64,000 bases of DNA from contig NZ_JADPZX010000001.1 of assembly GCF_015712165.1 (NCBI RefSeq), positions 186,001 through 250,000 of the forward strand, read 5' to 3'. Below the pieces are notes generated by a model, which was not told the origin of the DNA, made no database searches, and saw only the letters and a program-made list of their open reading frames with translations. Within the stretch, counting starts at the first letter, position 1; the number at the start of each line of letters is the position of its first letter. Below are positions 1-9,050 of the stretch, piece after piece. The position numbers and the translations under genes are program-made. The DNA comes from Streptomyces spinoverrucosus (lineage in GTDB: Bacteria > Actinomycetota > Actinomycetes > Streptomycetales > Streptomycetaceae).

Positions 1-1005
1 CGTGGCGTTTTCAGGGACAGGCGGTGACGCCGAGACGGTCGACGCCCCGGCCGTGGCCGTGGGTGCGCTCCCCCCGAGCGGGGACTCGGCGGTGGGCAGC
101 TCTTCGGTGACCGCTGCGGGGAGCGGGGCCGACAGCGTGGCCGTATCGGCGCGGGAGGTGCCATCAGCACCAGCCAGGCTCAGCTCCTGCTCGGCCTGTT
201 CGGCCGGCATTCGATCGTCGGGGTCCTTGCGCAACAGGCCTTCGATGACGGACACGAGCGGTCCGGCCCGGTGCGGCGGGGGCAACTCGTCGTCGACGAC
301 GGCGCGCAGAGTGGCCAGCGGGGTGGTCCGGCGGAAGGGCGAACGGCCCTGGACGGCCGTGTAGAGCAGCGCTCCGAGAGACCACAGGTCCGACGCCGGG
401 CCGGGAGTCCGGCCCAGTGCCCGTTCCGGCGCCAGATACTCGGGAGAGCCGATGACCTCGCCGGTCATCGTCAGCGCGGAGTCCCCCTCGATGGTGGCGA
501 TGCCGAAGTCGGTGAGTACCACCCTGCCGTCGTCTGCGAGCAGGACGTTGGCGGGTTTCACGTCGCGGTGCAGAACTCCGGCGCCATGCGCCGCGCGCAG
601 CGCGGCCAGCACCTCGGCACCTATGCGCGCGGTCTCCCGCGGCGTCAGGGCACCCTGGGAACCGATCACGTCGGCCAGCGACCGGCCGCGGACGAACTCC
701 ATCACGATCCAGGGTCGGCCGTCGTCGGTGGCGACGTCGTGGACGGTCACCACACCACGCGCACTGATGCGCGCCGCCGCCCAAGCTTCCCGCTCCAAGC
801 GGGTGTACATCCGCTCGACCCGTTCCACGGGCAGTCCGACGGGAGCGCGTACCTCCTTGATGGCGACCTCGCGGTGCAGTACCTCGTCGCGGGCGCGCCA
901 CACGATGCCCATACCGCCCTCGCCGAGAACGGATAGCAGGCGGTAACGACCGGCGACCAGTCGTTCGGCTCCCGCGTTCGGCGACGCCGCGTCCTGTTGT
1001 GGCAT
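1..1005 (-). CDS. Serine/threonine protein kinase (Hanks type), 3' end outside window
   Basis: The reading frame starts at an ATG at 1005 and stays open to the left edge, so the C-terminus is missing. A complete kinase domain is visible at about residues 21-270: glycine loop GEGGMG (28-33), catalytic lysine in VAIKEV (K50), catalytic loop HRDVKPAN (146-153), DFG (166-168) and an SPEYLAPE activation segment. This makes it a PknB-like kinase that should phosphorylate Ser/Thr in the cytoplasm. After about residue 285 the sequence turns into an Ala/Thr/Ser/Pro-rich linker. That is usual before a membrane or sensor part in actinobacterial kinases, but whether one follows cannot be seen. It stands alone, divergent from the decayed integrase. 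Confidence 0.95.
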   Translation of the reverse strand, partial: MPQQDAASPNAGAERLVAGRYRLLSVLGEGGMGIVWRARDEVLHREVAIKEVRAPVGLPVERVERMYTRLEREAWAAARISARGVVTVHDVATDDGRPWIVMEFVRGRSLADVIGSQGALTPRETARIGAEVLAALRAAHGAGVLHRDVKPANVLLADDGRVVLTDFGIATIEGDSALTMTGEVIGSPEYLAPERALGRTPGPASDLWSLGALLYTAVQGRSPFRRTTPLATLRAVVDDELPPPHRAGPLVSVIEGLLRKDPDDRMPAEQAEQELSLAGADGTSRADTATLSAPLPAAVTEELPTAESPLGGSAPTATAGASTVSASPPVPENAT

Positions 1006-1352
1006 GAGGGCCCTACTCCCTGTCCTTTGCGAGCGGCCGAGGAGTGGCGACGCCCCCGTCCGATCCGTGGCCTGCCGGGGCGGGGTCCCTTCGGTTCGGC
1101 CACGGCCGGACGTCCCTCCGGACCTCCCGTCCCCCTGTACGGCACGGAAGGACCGGCGACGCGTCACGCGGCCGGCGGCGAAGGACACAGCCCTTGAGAG
1201 TATGATCACACACCTGATGTTCGTGAAGTGCGAACCGGGGGAAGGGCTAGCACCGGCGAGACGGTGAGCGACCTCGGCCCACTCCGCACCGGTCAAAGTG
1301 GCTTGGAGTTCCCGCAGGGCCGGGTCCAGGGTGCTCGGCGAAGACTGACCAG
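1006..1352. other. Intergenic region between kinase and integrase remnant
   Basis: This 347-base stretch holds no convincing gene on either strand. Short open frames in it lack family resemblance and plausible ribosome sites. It must contain the kinase promoter, but I could not assign -35/-10 boxes. Confidence 0.5.
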
Positions 1353-1855
1353 ATGCGGGAGCACTGCTTCTGCCACCGCGGGCGGCTCGTCGGCAAGGAC
1401 TACCTCAACAACAAGATCCTTCCCGCACTCTGCCGCAAGTCCGAAGTGCCCCATTCCGATTCGCACGACGCCCTGACCAGCCACCGGGCCCGTGCCACCA
1501 TCGCCACCCAACTCCTCAACGCCCGGGAGCCGTTAACCCTGGTCAATCTCCAGCAGTGGCTCGGCACCATCCAGGTCCTCATCGACCGCGAGTCCATCCG
1601 CACCGGCGCTGCCACCGGCGGCGAACAGCCCTGGAAGTACTACGACCTGGGCGATGGCTACTGCGGCTACGACTTCTTCGCCAAGTGCCCCCACCGACTG
1701 GCCTGCGCACACTGCCCGTTCTACGTCCCAAACAGTCCACCCGCGGCCAACTCCTGGCCGTCAAGGACGGCATCGACCAAATGCTCGAACAGCTCGACCT
1801 CATCGACGACGAACGGGAGGCTCTCGAAGACGACCCCGAGGCGGTCGGCGCCAGA
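1353..1855 (+). pseudogene. Decayed tyrosine recombinase (site-specific integrase), C-terminal part
   Basis: The reading RLVGKDYLNNKILPALCRK, then LTSHRARATIATQLLNA, then WKYYDLGDGYCGYDFFAKCP matches the C-terminal half of a large actinobacterial tyrosine-recombinase family. Two lesions are visible. First, LQQWLG runs straight into TIQVLIDRESI, so the segment that should carry the HxxR and catalytic Tyr is absent (internal deletion near 1560). Second, one base is missing in a C-run near 1728: the +1 frame changes and the family tail KQSTRGQLLAVKDGIDQML continues in the other frame to about 1850. The N-terminal half is also absent. It also carries a TTA leucine codon. It cannot be active and marks a former mobile element. 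Confidence 0.85.
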
Positions 1856-2007
1856 CCATCATGCCGAAGGCGGGAAATGGCCCATGAGGGACGCGTAACG
1901 GTTGTTGCTGTTGCGCCAGAGTTCGAACGTCATGGGATTCCCGTCTGTGGTGATAGTGACGGGTTCGGAGGACCGCATCGGACTGACGGCCCGGCACCGG
2001 TCGGCGC

Positions 2008-2034
2008 GAGGCGTAGGCGTAGGCGTAGGCGTAC
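2008..2034 (+). repeat. GGCGTA hexanucleotide tandem repeat
   Basis: Four consecutive near-identical GGCGTA hexamers lie 20-45 bases before the thioesterase start, in an otherwise gene-free stretch. It is a simple-sequence tract that could change length by slippage; no function is evident. Confidence 0.6.
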
Positions 2035-2051
2035 GGCCATAGCGTGGAGGC

Positions 2052-2423
2052 ATGCGCCATGAAGTGACCGAAGCCGACACCGCCGTCAGGGTAGGCAGCG
2101 GTGACGTGCCCGTCCTGGCCACCCCGCGACTGATCGAGTGGCTGGAGGCGGCGACCACGCGAGCGGCCCGACCGCTCGTCGCGACCGGCCTGACGACGGT
2201 GGGAACCGCGGTCCGGGTCCGGCATCTGCGCGCCACGGGGGTGGGCGGTGTGGTGGAGGTGTCCGCCCAGGGCCCTGCTGGCCCAGCCGCCCGACGTCTC
2301 ACGTTCAAGGTTCAGGCGGTCGACGGCGCGGGCGAACTCGTGGCGACGGGCGAGATCGACCGTGCCATCGTGGACCGGGACCGGTTCGTCGCGGCGGTGT
2401 CCGGCAAGACGACGGATCGCTGA
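2052..2423 (+). CDS. Hotdog-fold thioesterase, fluoroacetyl-CoA-thioesterase-like
   Basis: The 123-residue protein has the layout of the FlK-like single-hotdog thioesterase family: VLATPRLIEWLEAATTRA at the start of the central helix (residues 21-39), then VGTAVRVRHLRAT and a final LTFKVQAVDGAGELVATGEIDRAIVDRDRF. Such proteins hydrolyse acyl-CoA or acyl-carrier-protein thioesters in the cytoplasm; the substrate cannot be told. GTGGAGG lies just before the ATG. It is monocistronic, between the integrase remnant and the converging glycosidase gene. Length is normal for the family. Confidence 0.8.
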   Translation: MRHEVTEADTAVRVGSGDVPVLATPRLIEWLEAATTRAARPLVATGLTTVGTAVRVRHLRATGVGGVVEVSAQGPAGPAARRLTFKVQAVDGAGELVATGEIDRAIVDRDRFVAAVSGKTTDR

Positions 2424-2733
2424 GCGGCATGGGCCGCCCACCCCGACCGCGGCTGCGCGTCGCGCATACGGGTCGGTGCCCAGCAGATAGGCGCGAACGA
2501 CCTCGGACGGTTCCGGGGCCGGTGGGCAGCCCCACGCACCCTGCCGCTGGAGGTCACCGGTGGCCGCGCACCCAGGTCTATGGGGCAAGCTGCGGCGCCT
2601 GGGAGGTTGTCCGCCGCGAGGACGACCGGGACGGGCCCATTTCGCTACCACCATCCGACAGGCCTGCGGCACGTCAGGCCTCGCAGGACCGCACGGGAGG
2701 AACGTTCGCCGCCGGTAGTAGTTCGGGCCTGGA
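2424..2733. other. Intergenic region between two convergent genes
   Basis: No gene is supported in these 310 bases. A modest inverted repeat, CCTGCG (2663-2668) with CGCAGG (2682-2687), could contribute to termination, but the stem is only six pairs. Confidence 0.4.
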
Positions 2734-4470
2734 TCAGTGCCTGGCTCGGTGTGCGTGTGCTTCGGCGAGGAGGAGGTAGCTGCTGGCGGTCCAGGTGTAG
2801 GCGCGGTCGCGCAGTCCCGTGCCGGTGAGGGCGTCGAAGTTCTCGGCGAAGCCGTGGGTCTCGCACAGGGCGCGGAAGCGGGCGCTGATGTCGTCCGCCA
2901 GACAGCGGTGGCCGGCGCGCCGCAGGCCGTCTTCGACGAGGACGGTGGCCGGGGCCCAGATGGGGCCGCGCCAGTAGCCGTCGGCGAGGTAGTGGGGTGA
3001 GGTGGTCAGTTCGGTGGCGAGGCCGTACGGGGTGAGATGAGACTTGATGTGGCCGGCCAGTGCGCTGCTGACGCCGTCGGGCAGATACTCGCCCAGCACG
3101 ATGGGCATCAGGTCGAGGAGGCCGGCGCTGCTCCACGTGTTCCCGGTGGCTGAGCCCCGGGCGACGAAGCGCTCGCCGGTCCAGAGCTCGTCCAGCAGCG
3201 CCGTCCGGATCTCCTCGGCCGTTCGCTGCCACCGGCGTGCCTCGTCCGGCCTGCTCAACTCCGATGCGAGGTCGGCGAGTTCATGCAACTGGAGGACGAG
3301 GAACGCGGCCAGGTCGGCGGTGACGACAACCCGCTCGGGGTCGAAGGTGGTGGCGTTGTCCCAGCCGCTGTCGTTGCCGTGCTGGTAGTGGGGCAGGGCA
3401 GCGCCGGGTGCGCGCCGGGCGGTGAGCCAGAAGTGCGTCCAGCGGACCAGCCGGTCATAGGCCTCGGCCAGTTCGGCCTGGTCGGGAGGCGTCGGCAGGC
3501 GGCGGCGCAGATGGCCGTATGCCCAGCCGTGGATGGGGGGTTTGACGAAGTTGTAGAGGACCTCGGAGTGGGTGACGGAGTCCGGCAGGGCGCCGGTGTC
3601 ATCCTGGTGGTCGAAGGGAAGGGTGAACTGGTCCAGGGCCAGTTCGGGGCAACCAGGTGCCAGAGCAAGGGCGTTGAAGCAGTGGTCCCAGCTCCAGACC
3701 TTGTCCATCCAGTGCTTGGACATCAGCACGGCGGGCCGGGTGACGAGGCCCGTCGGGCTTACGGTCGCCGACCAGATGACGTAGGCGGCAAGTTCGGCGG
3801 CCGGGGTGGCGGGCGAACGCCACGGGGCCACCGTTTCAAGGAAATCCGCGAAGGACTGCTCAGCGGCCTGCACGATTTCACCGAAGGTCGCCGAGGACGT
3901 GTACGGAGGGCGGGAGGTGTCGAGTTCCTCGATCACGATCTCCCAGGCTCCGCCCGCCTCCGGTGTCACGACAAGGCCGCGGTCGCGGGTGCCCAGTCCC
4001 TGGACACCGGCTGTGTCGGCGAGGAAGCCGGACAGCACGGTGACGCGGTATCGGCGTCCGGTCTCGTACGACGTGAACACGTACGCGTCGGTTGCCGGGT
4101 CCTGGAAGAAGTACGTTCCGCTGAACGGGGTGAGCGTCTCGGCGGCCGCGGAGACGCTGATACCGAGGCCGGTGCCCCGCAGGCGCACGGTGTCGGGTGA
4201 CTCGTAGGCGAGGTCGATGCGCCCGGCCGAACCGATCCAGCTGAGGAGGGCCGCTGTCGCCTCGAAGCGGGTGTCGACGCGGTGGCCCGTGGTTCGGTCC
4301 AGGGGGACCAGGCGTAGGACGGCGTGCATGCCGTTCTGGTGCGAGACCAGGTGGAGGTCTTCGGCGTACGTCTTCTCCCCCACCACCGGCGAGACGTCGA
4401 ACCAGGAGCCGTATGTGCTGAACGGGATGTCGTGGACGGAGAAAGCCGGGCCGGATCGGGCGGCGGTCAT
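2734..4470 (-). CDS. Six-hairpin glycoside hydrolase (GH63/mannosylglycerate-hydrolase-like), cytoplasmic
   Basis: This 578-residue protein has no signal peptide. The C-terminal two thirds show an (alpha/alpha)6-barrel glycosidase: WSWDHCFNALALA, then HWxYGHLRRR-like helices, and YWRGPIWAPATVLVEDGL near the end, a motif shared by GH63 enzymes, mannosylglycerate hydrolases and relatives. The N-terminal third is a beta-rich domain with SVHDIPFSTYGSWF. It probably trims oligosaccharides brought in by the importer encoded just upstream. I chose the ATG at 4470 (MTAARSGP); an in-frame start at 4566 would overlap the permease gene and adds 32 residues with no domain character. The stop of the preceding permease is 79 bases away, so it is the last gene of the locus A operon. 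Substrate unknown. Confidence 0.82.
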   Translation of the reverse strand: MTAARSGPAFSVHDIPFSTYGSWFDVSPVVGEKTYAEDLHLVSHQNGMHAVLRLVPLDRTTGHRVDTRFEATAALLSWIGSAGRIDLAYESPDTVRLRGTGLGISVSAAAETLTPFSGTYFFQDPATDAYVFTSYETGRRYRVTVLSGFLADTAGVQGLGTRDRGLVVTPEAGGAWEIVIEELDTSRPPYTSSATFGEIVQAAEQSFADFLETVAPWRSPATPAAELAAYVIWSATVSPTGLVTRPAVLMSKHWMDKVWSWDHCFNALALAPGCPELALDQFTLPFDHQDDTGALPDSVTHSEVLYNFVKPPIHGWAYGHLRRRLPTPPDQAELAEAYDRLVRWTHFWLTARRAPGAALPHYQHGNDSGWDNATTFDPERVVVTADLAAFLVLQLHELADLASELSRPDEARRWQRTAEEIRTALLDELWTGERFVARGSATGNTWSSAGLLDLMPIVLGEYLPDGVSSALAGHIKSHLTPYGLATELTTSPHYLADGYWRGPIWAPATVLVEDGLRRAGHRCLADDISARFRALCETHGFAENFDALTGTGLRDRAYTWTASSYLLLAEAHAHRARH

Positions 4471-4549
4471 GGAGCGTGACTCGTTTCTCGAGCAGGGGGC
4501 ACCGGCCGGCTGGCGCGCAGCCGGGTCGGTCGTGACGGGTCGTACGGGC

Positions 4550-5374
4550 TCAGTCCTTGACGGCACCGGCGGTCACGCCGGCGGCGACGTAACGCTGGGC
4601 GAGGACGAGGATCACCGCGGCGGGCAGCGATGCCACGACAGCGGTGGCCATGATGGCGTTCCACTCCTGGTTGTTGTTGCCGATGTAGTGGTAGATGCCG
4701 AGCGTGATCGGCTCGTGGCTGCCGCCGTTGACCAAGGTGCTGGCGAAGACGAAGTCGGACCAGGACCACAGGAAGGCGAACAAGGACACCGTGACGACGG
4801 CGTTGCGGCTCATCGGCATGACGATCGACCAGAACGTGCGCAGGGCGCCGGCTCCGTCGGTCTTCGCGGCCTGGAGCAGTTCGCCGGGGATGCCGGACAT
4901 GAACGCGGTGAAGATGAGCACCGCGAAGGGGACGGCCAGGGTGGAGTCGGCGACGATCAGCCCGGGGACGGACTGGAGCATGCCGAGCTGGAGGTAGATG
5001 GCGTAGAAGCCCATTGCCATGATGATGCCGGGGATCATCTGGGCGACCAGGAGGAGAAAGCCGAGCAGTCCCCCGCCGCGTGGTCGTAGTTTCGCCAGCG
5101 CGTAGCCGGCCGGGGCGGACAGGGCCACGGTCAGGACGACGGTCCCGAGGCCGATGACGAGGCTGGTGCCGAGGTAGGGCAGCTGCTCGTCGAGGACCGT
5201 GCGGTAGCCGTCGAGGGTGCCATGGATCGGCAGCAGGTCAGGCGGGCTCTTGCGCATGTTCTGGTCGCGGGTGAGGGACACGTTGAGCATCCAGTAGACC
5301 GGGAAGAGCATGATCGCGGTCAGCAGCAGAGCGACGGCTGTCTTCCACGGTGTACGGCTGGAGCTTCGGTTCAT
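4550..5374 (-). CDS. Carbohydrate ABC transporter permease (MalG type)
   Basis: The 274-residue inner-membrane protein has about six hydrophobic segments and the permease coupling loop AAKTDGAGALRTFWSIVMPMSRNAV (EAA-like loop) that contacts the ATPase. An N-terminal FPVYWMLNVSL segment is typical of MalG-type subunits. Its ATG overlaps the stop of the upstream permease in an ATGA, so translation is probably coupled. No ATP-binding subunit is encoded in the locus. Confidence 0.92.
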   Translation of the reverse strand: MNRSSSRTPWKTAVALLLTAIMLFPVYWMLNVSLTRDQNMRKSPPDLLPIHGTLDGYRTVLDEQLPYLGTSLVIGLGTVVLTVALSAPAGYALAKLRPRGGGLLGFLLLVAQMIPGIIMAMGFYAIYLQLGMLQSVPGLIVADSTLAVPFAVLIFTAFMSGIPGELLQAAKTDGAGALRTFWSIVMPMSRNAVVTVSLFAFLWSWSDFVFASTLVNGGSHEPITLGIYHYIGNNNQEWNAIMATAVVASLPAAVILVLAQRYVAAGVTAGAVKD

Positions 5375-6363
5375 GACAGCGCCTGCTTTCGCTGGACCCG
5401 CACGTAGACGAGGCCGAACACCAGGGCGGCTACGACCAGCAGGTTGCCGACCGCCGCGCCGGGGCCGAAGGCGGGCAGGAGGTTGCCGAAGCCGAGCTGG
5501 TAGGACCAGGTGGCAAAGGTGGTGGACGAGTCGGCCGGGCCGCCCTTGGTCATGATCCAGATGATGTCGAAGACCTTGAGCGTGTACACCAGGCCCAGCA
5601 GAAGGGTGATCGCGGACACCGGGCGCAGCAACGGGAACGTGATGCGCCAGAACCGCTGCCAGGCGTTCGCCCCGTCGAGTGCCGCCGCCTCGTACAGGCC
5701 GGCGGGGATGGACTGCAGTCCGCTGTAGAGCACGACCAGGTTGAACGGGACGCCGATCCAGATGTTGGCGATGATTACCGAGGTCAGCGACCAGGAGGGC
5801 GAGGTCAGCCAGTTCACCGGGTCGATGCCGACCGCGCTCAACAAGGCGTTCACCACACCGGATTCGCTGTTGAGCATCCACGACCAGGTGGACGCCGACA
5901 CGATCAGCGGCAGCAGCCACGGTACGAGGAACAGGGCGCGCAGGGTCGCGGAGAGCCGGAAGTGCTGGTTGAAGAAGACCGCGAGGGCCAGGCCGATGGC
6001 GTACTGGAAGAACAGGCAGACGGCGGTGAACACCACGGTGTGGGTGAGCGCCGGGCCGAAGGTCGGGTCGTCGAGGACCGTGCGGTAGTTCTCCAGACCG
6101 GTGAACGGTGCGTTGCCCTGAACGAAGGAGCGGACGGTGTAGTTGCGCAGGCTGAGGTCGATGTTGCGGTAGAGCGGATAGGCGTAGAAGAGGGCGAGAT
6201 AGAGCGTCACCGGGGCGAGGAAGGCCCAGGCGGCCCACTGCGTCGAGGCGGGGCGGCCTGGTTTCGCGCCGCGGGCCGGGGGCGGGGCGACGGTTGCCGC
6301 CCCGTTCCGGGTACGGACGGCTGAGCGGTCCGGCGGATGTGTCGTCGGCTTCATCGGGCCCAT
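5371..6363 (-). CDS. Carbohydrate ABC transporter permease (MalF type)
   Basis: The 330-residue protein has a Pro/Arg-rich cytoplasmic N-terminus of about 40 residues and then six membrane segments, beginning WAAWAFLAPVTLYLALFYAYPL. The ATPase-docking loop reads YEAAALDGANAWQRFWRITFPLL. The start at 6363 lies one base after the binding-protein stop; a second ATG at 6354 is equally possible. It forms the membrane channel with the MalG-type subunit encoded next. Confidence 0.92.
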   Translation of the reverse strand: MGPMKPTTHPPDRSAVRTRNGAATVAPPPARGAKPGRPASTQWAAWAFLAPVTLYLALFYAYPLYRNIDLSLRNYTVRSFVQGNAPFTGLENYRTVLDDPTFGPALTHTVVFTAVCLFFQYAIGLALAVFFNQHFRLSATLRALFLVPWLLPLIVSASTWSWMLNSESGVVNALLSAVGIDPVNWLTSPSWSLTSVIIANIWIGVPFNLVVLYSGLQSIPAGLYEAAALDGANAWQRFWRITFPLLRPVSAITLLLGLVYTLKVFDIIWIMTKGGPADSSTTFATWSYQLGFGNLLPAFGPGAAVGNLLVVAALVFGLVYVRVQRKQALS

Positions 6364-6364
6364 G

Positions 6365-7606
6365 TCACTTGACCGCTGCCTGGGCCGAAGTCAACGCGTC
6401 CTTGGGCGACTCGGTCCCGCTGAGGGCCGACTGGACCGCCTTCCACATCTGCTCGGAGATCTTCGGGTACTCGGTGCCCAGGTCGTCACTGGTGCGCCCC
6501 TTGGCTGCCTTCACCGCGTCGACCCAGGGCTTCAACTCGGGGTTCGCCGCCACCTGCTTGTCCTGCACCTCGCTGGTGGGGGCCACGTAGGACAGGGTGG
6601 TGTCGGTGTCGTACAGGTTCTGAGTGCTGGTCAGGCAGGCCGCCAGCTTCTGGGCGGTGGTGTAGCGGCCGGTGTCCTCCTGGACCGGGAGCGTGACGAA
6701 CTCGCCGCCGGTCGGGGCGGCCGCGTTGCCTCCGTCAGCGGCCGGTATGGGCAGGACGCCGTAGTCGAATCCGGCCTTCTCGGCGCCTGCCAGCTGCCAG
6801 GTGCCGTTTTCCGCGAACGCGTAGTCGCCGCTCGTGAACTCCTGCCAGCTGGTCGTCTGGGTGTTGTTGAGTACGGAGTTCGGGGCATAGCCCTGCTCCA
6901 GCCAGTCCTTCCACAGGGTGAGGGCCGAGACGCCCTGGACGGAGCCGAGTTCGGTCAGCTCGGCGCCGGCGCCCCAGAACCAGGGAAGGAACTGGAAACT
7001 GCCTTCCTCGGTCCCGATGGCGGAGAACGTGATGCCCTTCTTGCCGGCCTTCTTGACCTTTTCCAGGGCCGCCGTCAGCGACTTCCAGTCCTTGACCGAC
7101 GCGATGTCCACCCCGGCTTCCTTCAGGACCTTCTTGTTGTAGTAGAGGGCGAGGGTGTTGGCGCCGATGGGAGTGCCGTAGGTCTCTCCCCCCACCTGAC
7201 CGGCCGCGAGCAGGTTGGTGTCCACCTTGGAGGTGTCCAGCTTGTTGTCGTCGGTCGTGGTGAGCACCCCCGCCTCGGCCAGGGTCGACACGACCGGGTT
7301 GTCGACAATGAGGACGTCCGGGGAGTTGCCCTGCTGTGCCGCCAGCAGCGTCTTGTTGGCCAGGTCGCTGGTGTCGAACCCGGTCCGCTTGATCTTCACG
7401 CCGGCCTCGGTGCCGCACTTGTCCAGCAGTTCGGTCCACGCCGAGCCCTTGGCGAACTGCGGATAGGGGTCCCAGATGGTGTACGTTCCGCTGTCCGCGC
7501 CCTTCGCTCCGGTGCTGCCCGAGCCGGAGGAGCAGGCGGTGCCGGCGGCGGCGAGGACGGTCGACAGGGCCACGGCGGCGAGGCGCCGTCTGGAGCTGCT
7601 GTGCAT
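6365..7606 (-). CDS. Sugar-binding lipoprotein of ABC transporter (family 1 solute-binding protein)
   Basis: The 413-residue protein starts with MHSSSRRRLAAVALSTV and has a lipobox-like AAAGTAC before a Ser/Gly linker, so it should be lipid-anchored outside the membrane. The -3 residue Gly is not the usual Leu. The fold is that of extracellular solute-binding family 1 (SDVLIVDNP, then GTPIGANTLALYYNKKVLKEAG, then FTSGDYAFAENGTWQL), which bind mono- or oligosaccharides. GAAGGA lies seven bases before the ATG. It leads the transporter operon, 115 bases after the LacI gene, and may be cotranscribed with it. Confidence 0.92.
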   Translation of the reverse strand: MHSSSRRRLAAVALSTVLAAAGTACSSGSGSTGAKGADSGTYTIWDPYPQFAKGSAWTELLDKCGTEAGVKIKRTGFDTSDLANKTLLAAQQGNSPDVLIVDNPVVSTLAEAGVLTTTDDNKLDTSKVDTNLLAAGQVGGETYGTPIGANTLALYYNKKVLKEAGVDIASVKDWKSLTAALEKVKKAGKKGITFSAIGTEEGSFQFLPWFWGAGAELTELGSVQGVSALTLWKDWLEQGYAPNSVLNNTQTTSWQEFTSGDYAFAENGTWQLAGAEKAGFDYGVLPIPAADGGNAAAPTGGEFVTLPVQEDTGRYTTAQKLAACLTSTQNLYDTDTTLSYVAPTSEVQDKQVAANPELKPWVDAVKAAKGRTSDDLGTEYPKISEQMWKAVQSALSGTESPKDALTSAQAAVK

Positions 7607-7721
7607 CGCGGGTTCCTTCGTTCTTGGCATGGAGGTGCCGAGGCAGGGGCGACGTGGGGATGACGGGTACACCGAACGGAGGCAGTGAGCGGGCCGGCGT
7701 ACCGGAGGAAGGCGGTTGGGG

Positions 7722-8744
7722 TCAGGGCTGCGAGGCGCCGGAGGCGGGACCGGTGCTGGCCCGCAGGGAGATCGGGGGTGCCAGCAGATGGTGCCGGACA
7801 GGGAGGTCGGGCTGGCCCAGCCGCTCCACCAGCAGCTCCACGGCACGCCGGCCCATCTCCTCGGCCGGCACATCCGCCGCGGTGAGCTGCGGGGTCACCG
7901 TCTCCGCCCAGCGGGCTGCCACGACTCCGGTGACGGAGAAGTCACGCGGCACATGGCGGCCCGCCCGGGCCAGCCCTCGGTACAGGCCTCCCAGGGCGGC
8001 CTCGTTCAACGTGACCAGCGCCGTGGTGGCCGGGTCGTCATGGAGGATCTGTTCCAGGCAGGCCTGGCCCGAAGCGGCGTCGTCCCCGCAGCAGTACGTC
8101 CGCACCGTCAGCCCGCGCTCGGCCGCGGCCTTGGTGAACCCGTCCAGTCCGCGGTGCGCGGACTCGTACCCGGCCCGCAGCAGCTGCTCGGGACGGTTGA
8201 CGAAGGCGACCCTGCGGTGGCCCAGGTCAGCGAGGTGGTGGACGCACGCCGCCGCCAGTGCGGTGTGGTCCAGGGCGACCCACCAGCCGTCCTCGGGGTG
8301 TGCGGTGCGGCCGATGGCGACGAAGGGGAAGTCCAGCGCGGCCAGGTGATCGGCCCGGTCGTCCGCCAGCCGGATCTCCATCAGGATGGCGCCGTCGACC
8401 CGCCGCTCCCCCAGCAGCCGCTGGAACGAGCGGTCGCTGTCCACGCCGCTCGGCGACAGCAGCACGTCGTAGTCGTGGGCCGCGGCGGCCTCCACGACGC
8501 TGCCGATGAAGTCCAGCTGCATGCCGGTGTAGTGGTTGCCGGCCGGCGGGAAGACGAGGCCGATCGTGCTGGTCCGGCCGTTGGCCAGGGCGCGGGCGCT
8601 CGCGTTGGGCCGGTAGCCCAGCTCGTCGATGACCTCCTGGATCTTCCGGCGTGTCCCGTCCGAAACGGGGCGCTTGCCGCTCAGCGCGTAGGACACGGTG
8701 CTCCGCGAGACACCGGCCCGCCGGGCGATCTCACCGATGTTCAC
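7722..8744 (-). CDS. LacI-family transcriptional regulator of locus A
   Basis: The 340-residue protein begins with the DNA-binding helix-turn-helix VNIGEIARRAGVSRSTVSYALSGKRPVSDGTRRK, followed by the hinge GYRPNASARALANGRTSTIGLV and a periplasmic-binding-like sugar sensor domain. It should repress the neighbouring transporter and glycosidase genes until a sugar binds. I chose the GTG at 8744 because AAGGAG sits four bases upstream and the helix-turn-helix begins at once; longer in-frame starts would run through the operators. Two of the four CGAACCGGTTCG palindromes lie directly upstream of this start, pointing to autoregulation. Confidence 0.93.
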   Translation of the reverse strand: MNIGEIARRAGVSRSTVSYALSGKRPVSDGTRRKIQEVIDELGYRPNASARALANGRTSTIGLVFPPAGNHYTGMQLDFIGSVVEAAAAHDYDVLLSPSGVDSDRSFQRLLGERRVDGAILMEIRLADDRADHLAALDFPFVAIGRTAHPEDGWWVALDHTALAAACVHHLADLGHRRVAFVNRPEQLLRAGYESAHRGLDGFTKAAAERGLTVRTYCCGDDAASGQACLEQILHDDPATTALVTLNEAALGGLYRGLARAGRHVPRDFSVTGVVAARWAETVTPQLTAADVPAEEMGRRAVELLVERLGQPDLPVRHHLLAPPISLRASTGPASGASQP

Positions 8745-8756
8745 GGCACTCCTTCG

Positions 8757-8770
8757 TCGAACCGGTTCGA
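8757..8770. promoter_or_regulatory. LacI operator site 1 (TCGAACCGGTTCGA)
   Basis: A perfect 14-base palindrome with a central CCGG, the typical form of a LacI/GalR-family operator (central CG step). It lies 13 bases upstream of the LacI start codon on the minus strand. Confidence 0.8.
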
Positions 8771-8785
8771 TAGCGAGCCGGTCGT

Positions 8786-8797
8786 CGAACCGGTTCG
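8786..8797. promoter_or_regulatory. LacI operator site 2 (CGAACCGGTTCG)
   Basis: The same 12-base palindrome as site 1, with its centre 28 bases away (nearly three helical turns), so two dimers could sit on the same face of the DNA. Confidence 0.8.
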
Positions 8798-8929
8798 CGT
8801 GAAGCGAAGGTAGGAATCCTTCTCGGAGCCTGTCAACACCCCTGTCCACATTTCCCACGGCCCGAAAACAGGCCGCGACAACCTGGCGTCAGAGGGATTG
8901 CTGGCCGAGTGCCCCGGTGCTAGCTTCGC

Positions 8930-8941
8930 CGAACCGGTTCG
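8930..8941. promoter_or_regulatory. LacI operator site 3 (CGAACCGGTTCG)
   Basis: Third perfect copy of the palindrome, now on the side of the plus-strand glycosidase gene, 156 bases before its start. It links that gene to the same regulator. Confidence 0.78.
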
Positions 8942-9050
8942 ATGAGGCGATCCTTCCGGCAACCGGGGACGCGCATTCGGCCTCCCCGCTCAGGTGCGCG
9001 GCAGCCGACCCGTACCCCGAGAACGCCCTGCGTTCCGGGGACGCGCGATT

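Noticed and set aside
1859..1985. Minus-strand stretch reading MRSSEPVTITTDGNPMTFEL to a stop at 1859
   Set aside because: Composition is protein-like but there is no ribosome site or recognisable domain, and it lies among decayed integrase sequence; left unannotated.
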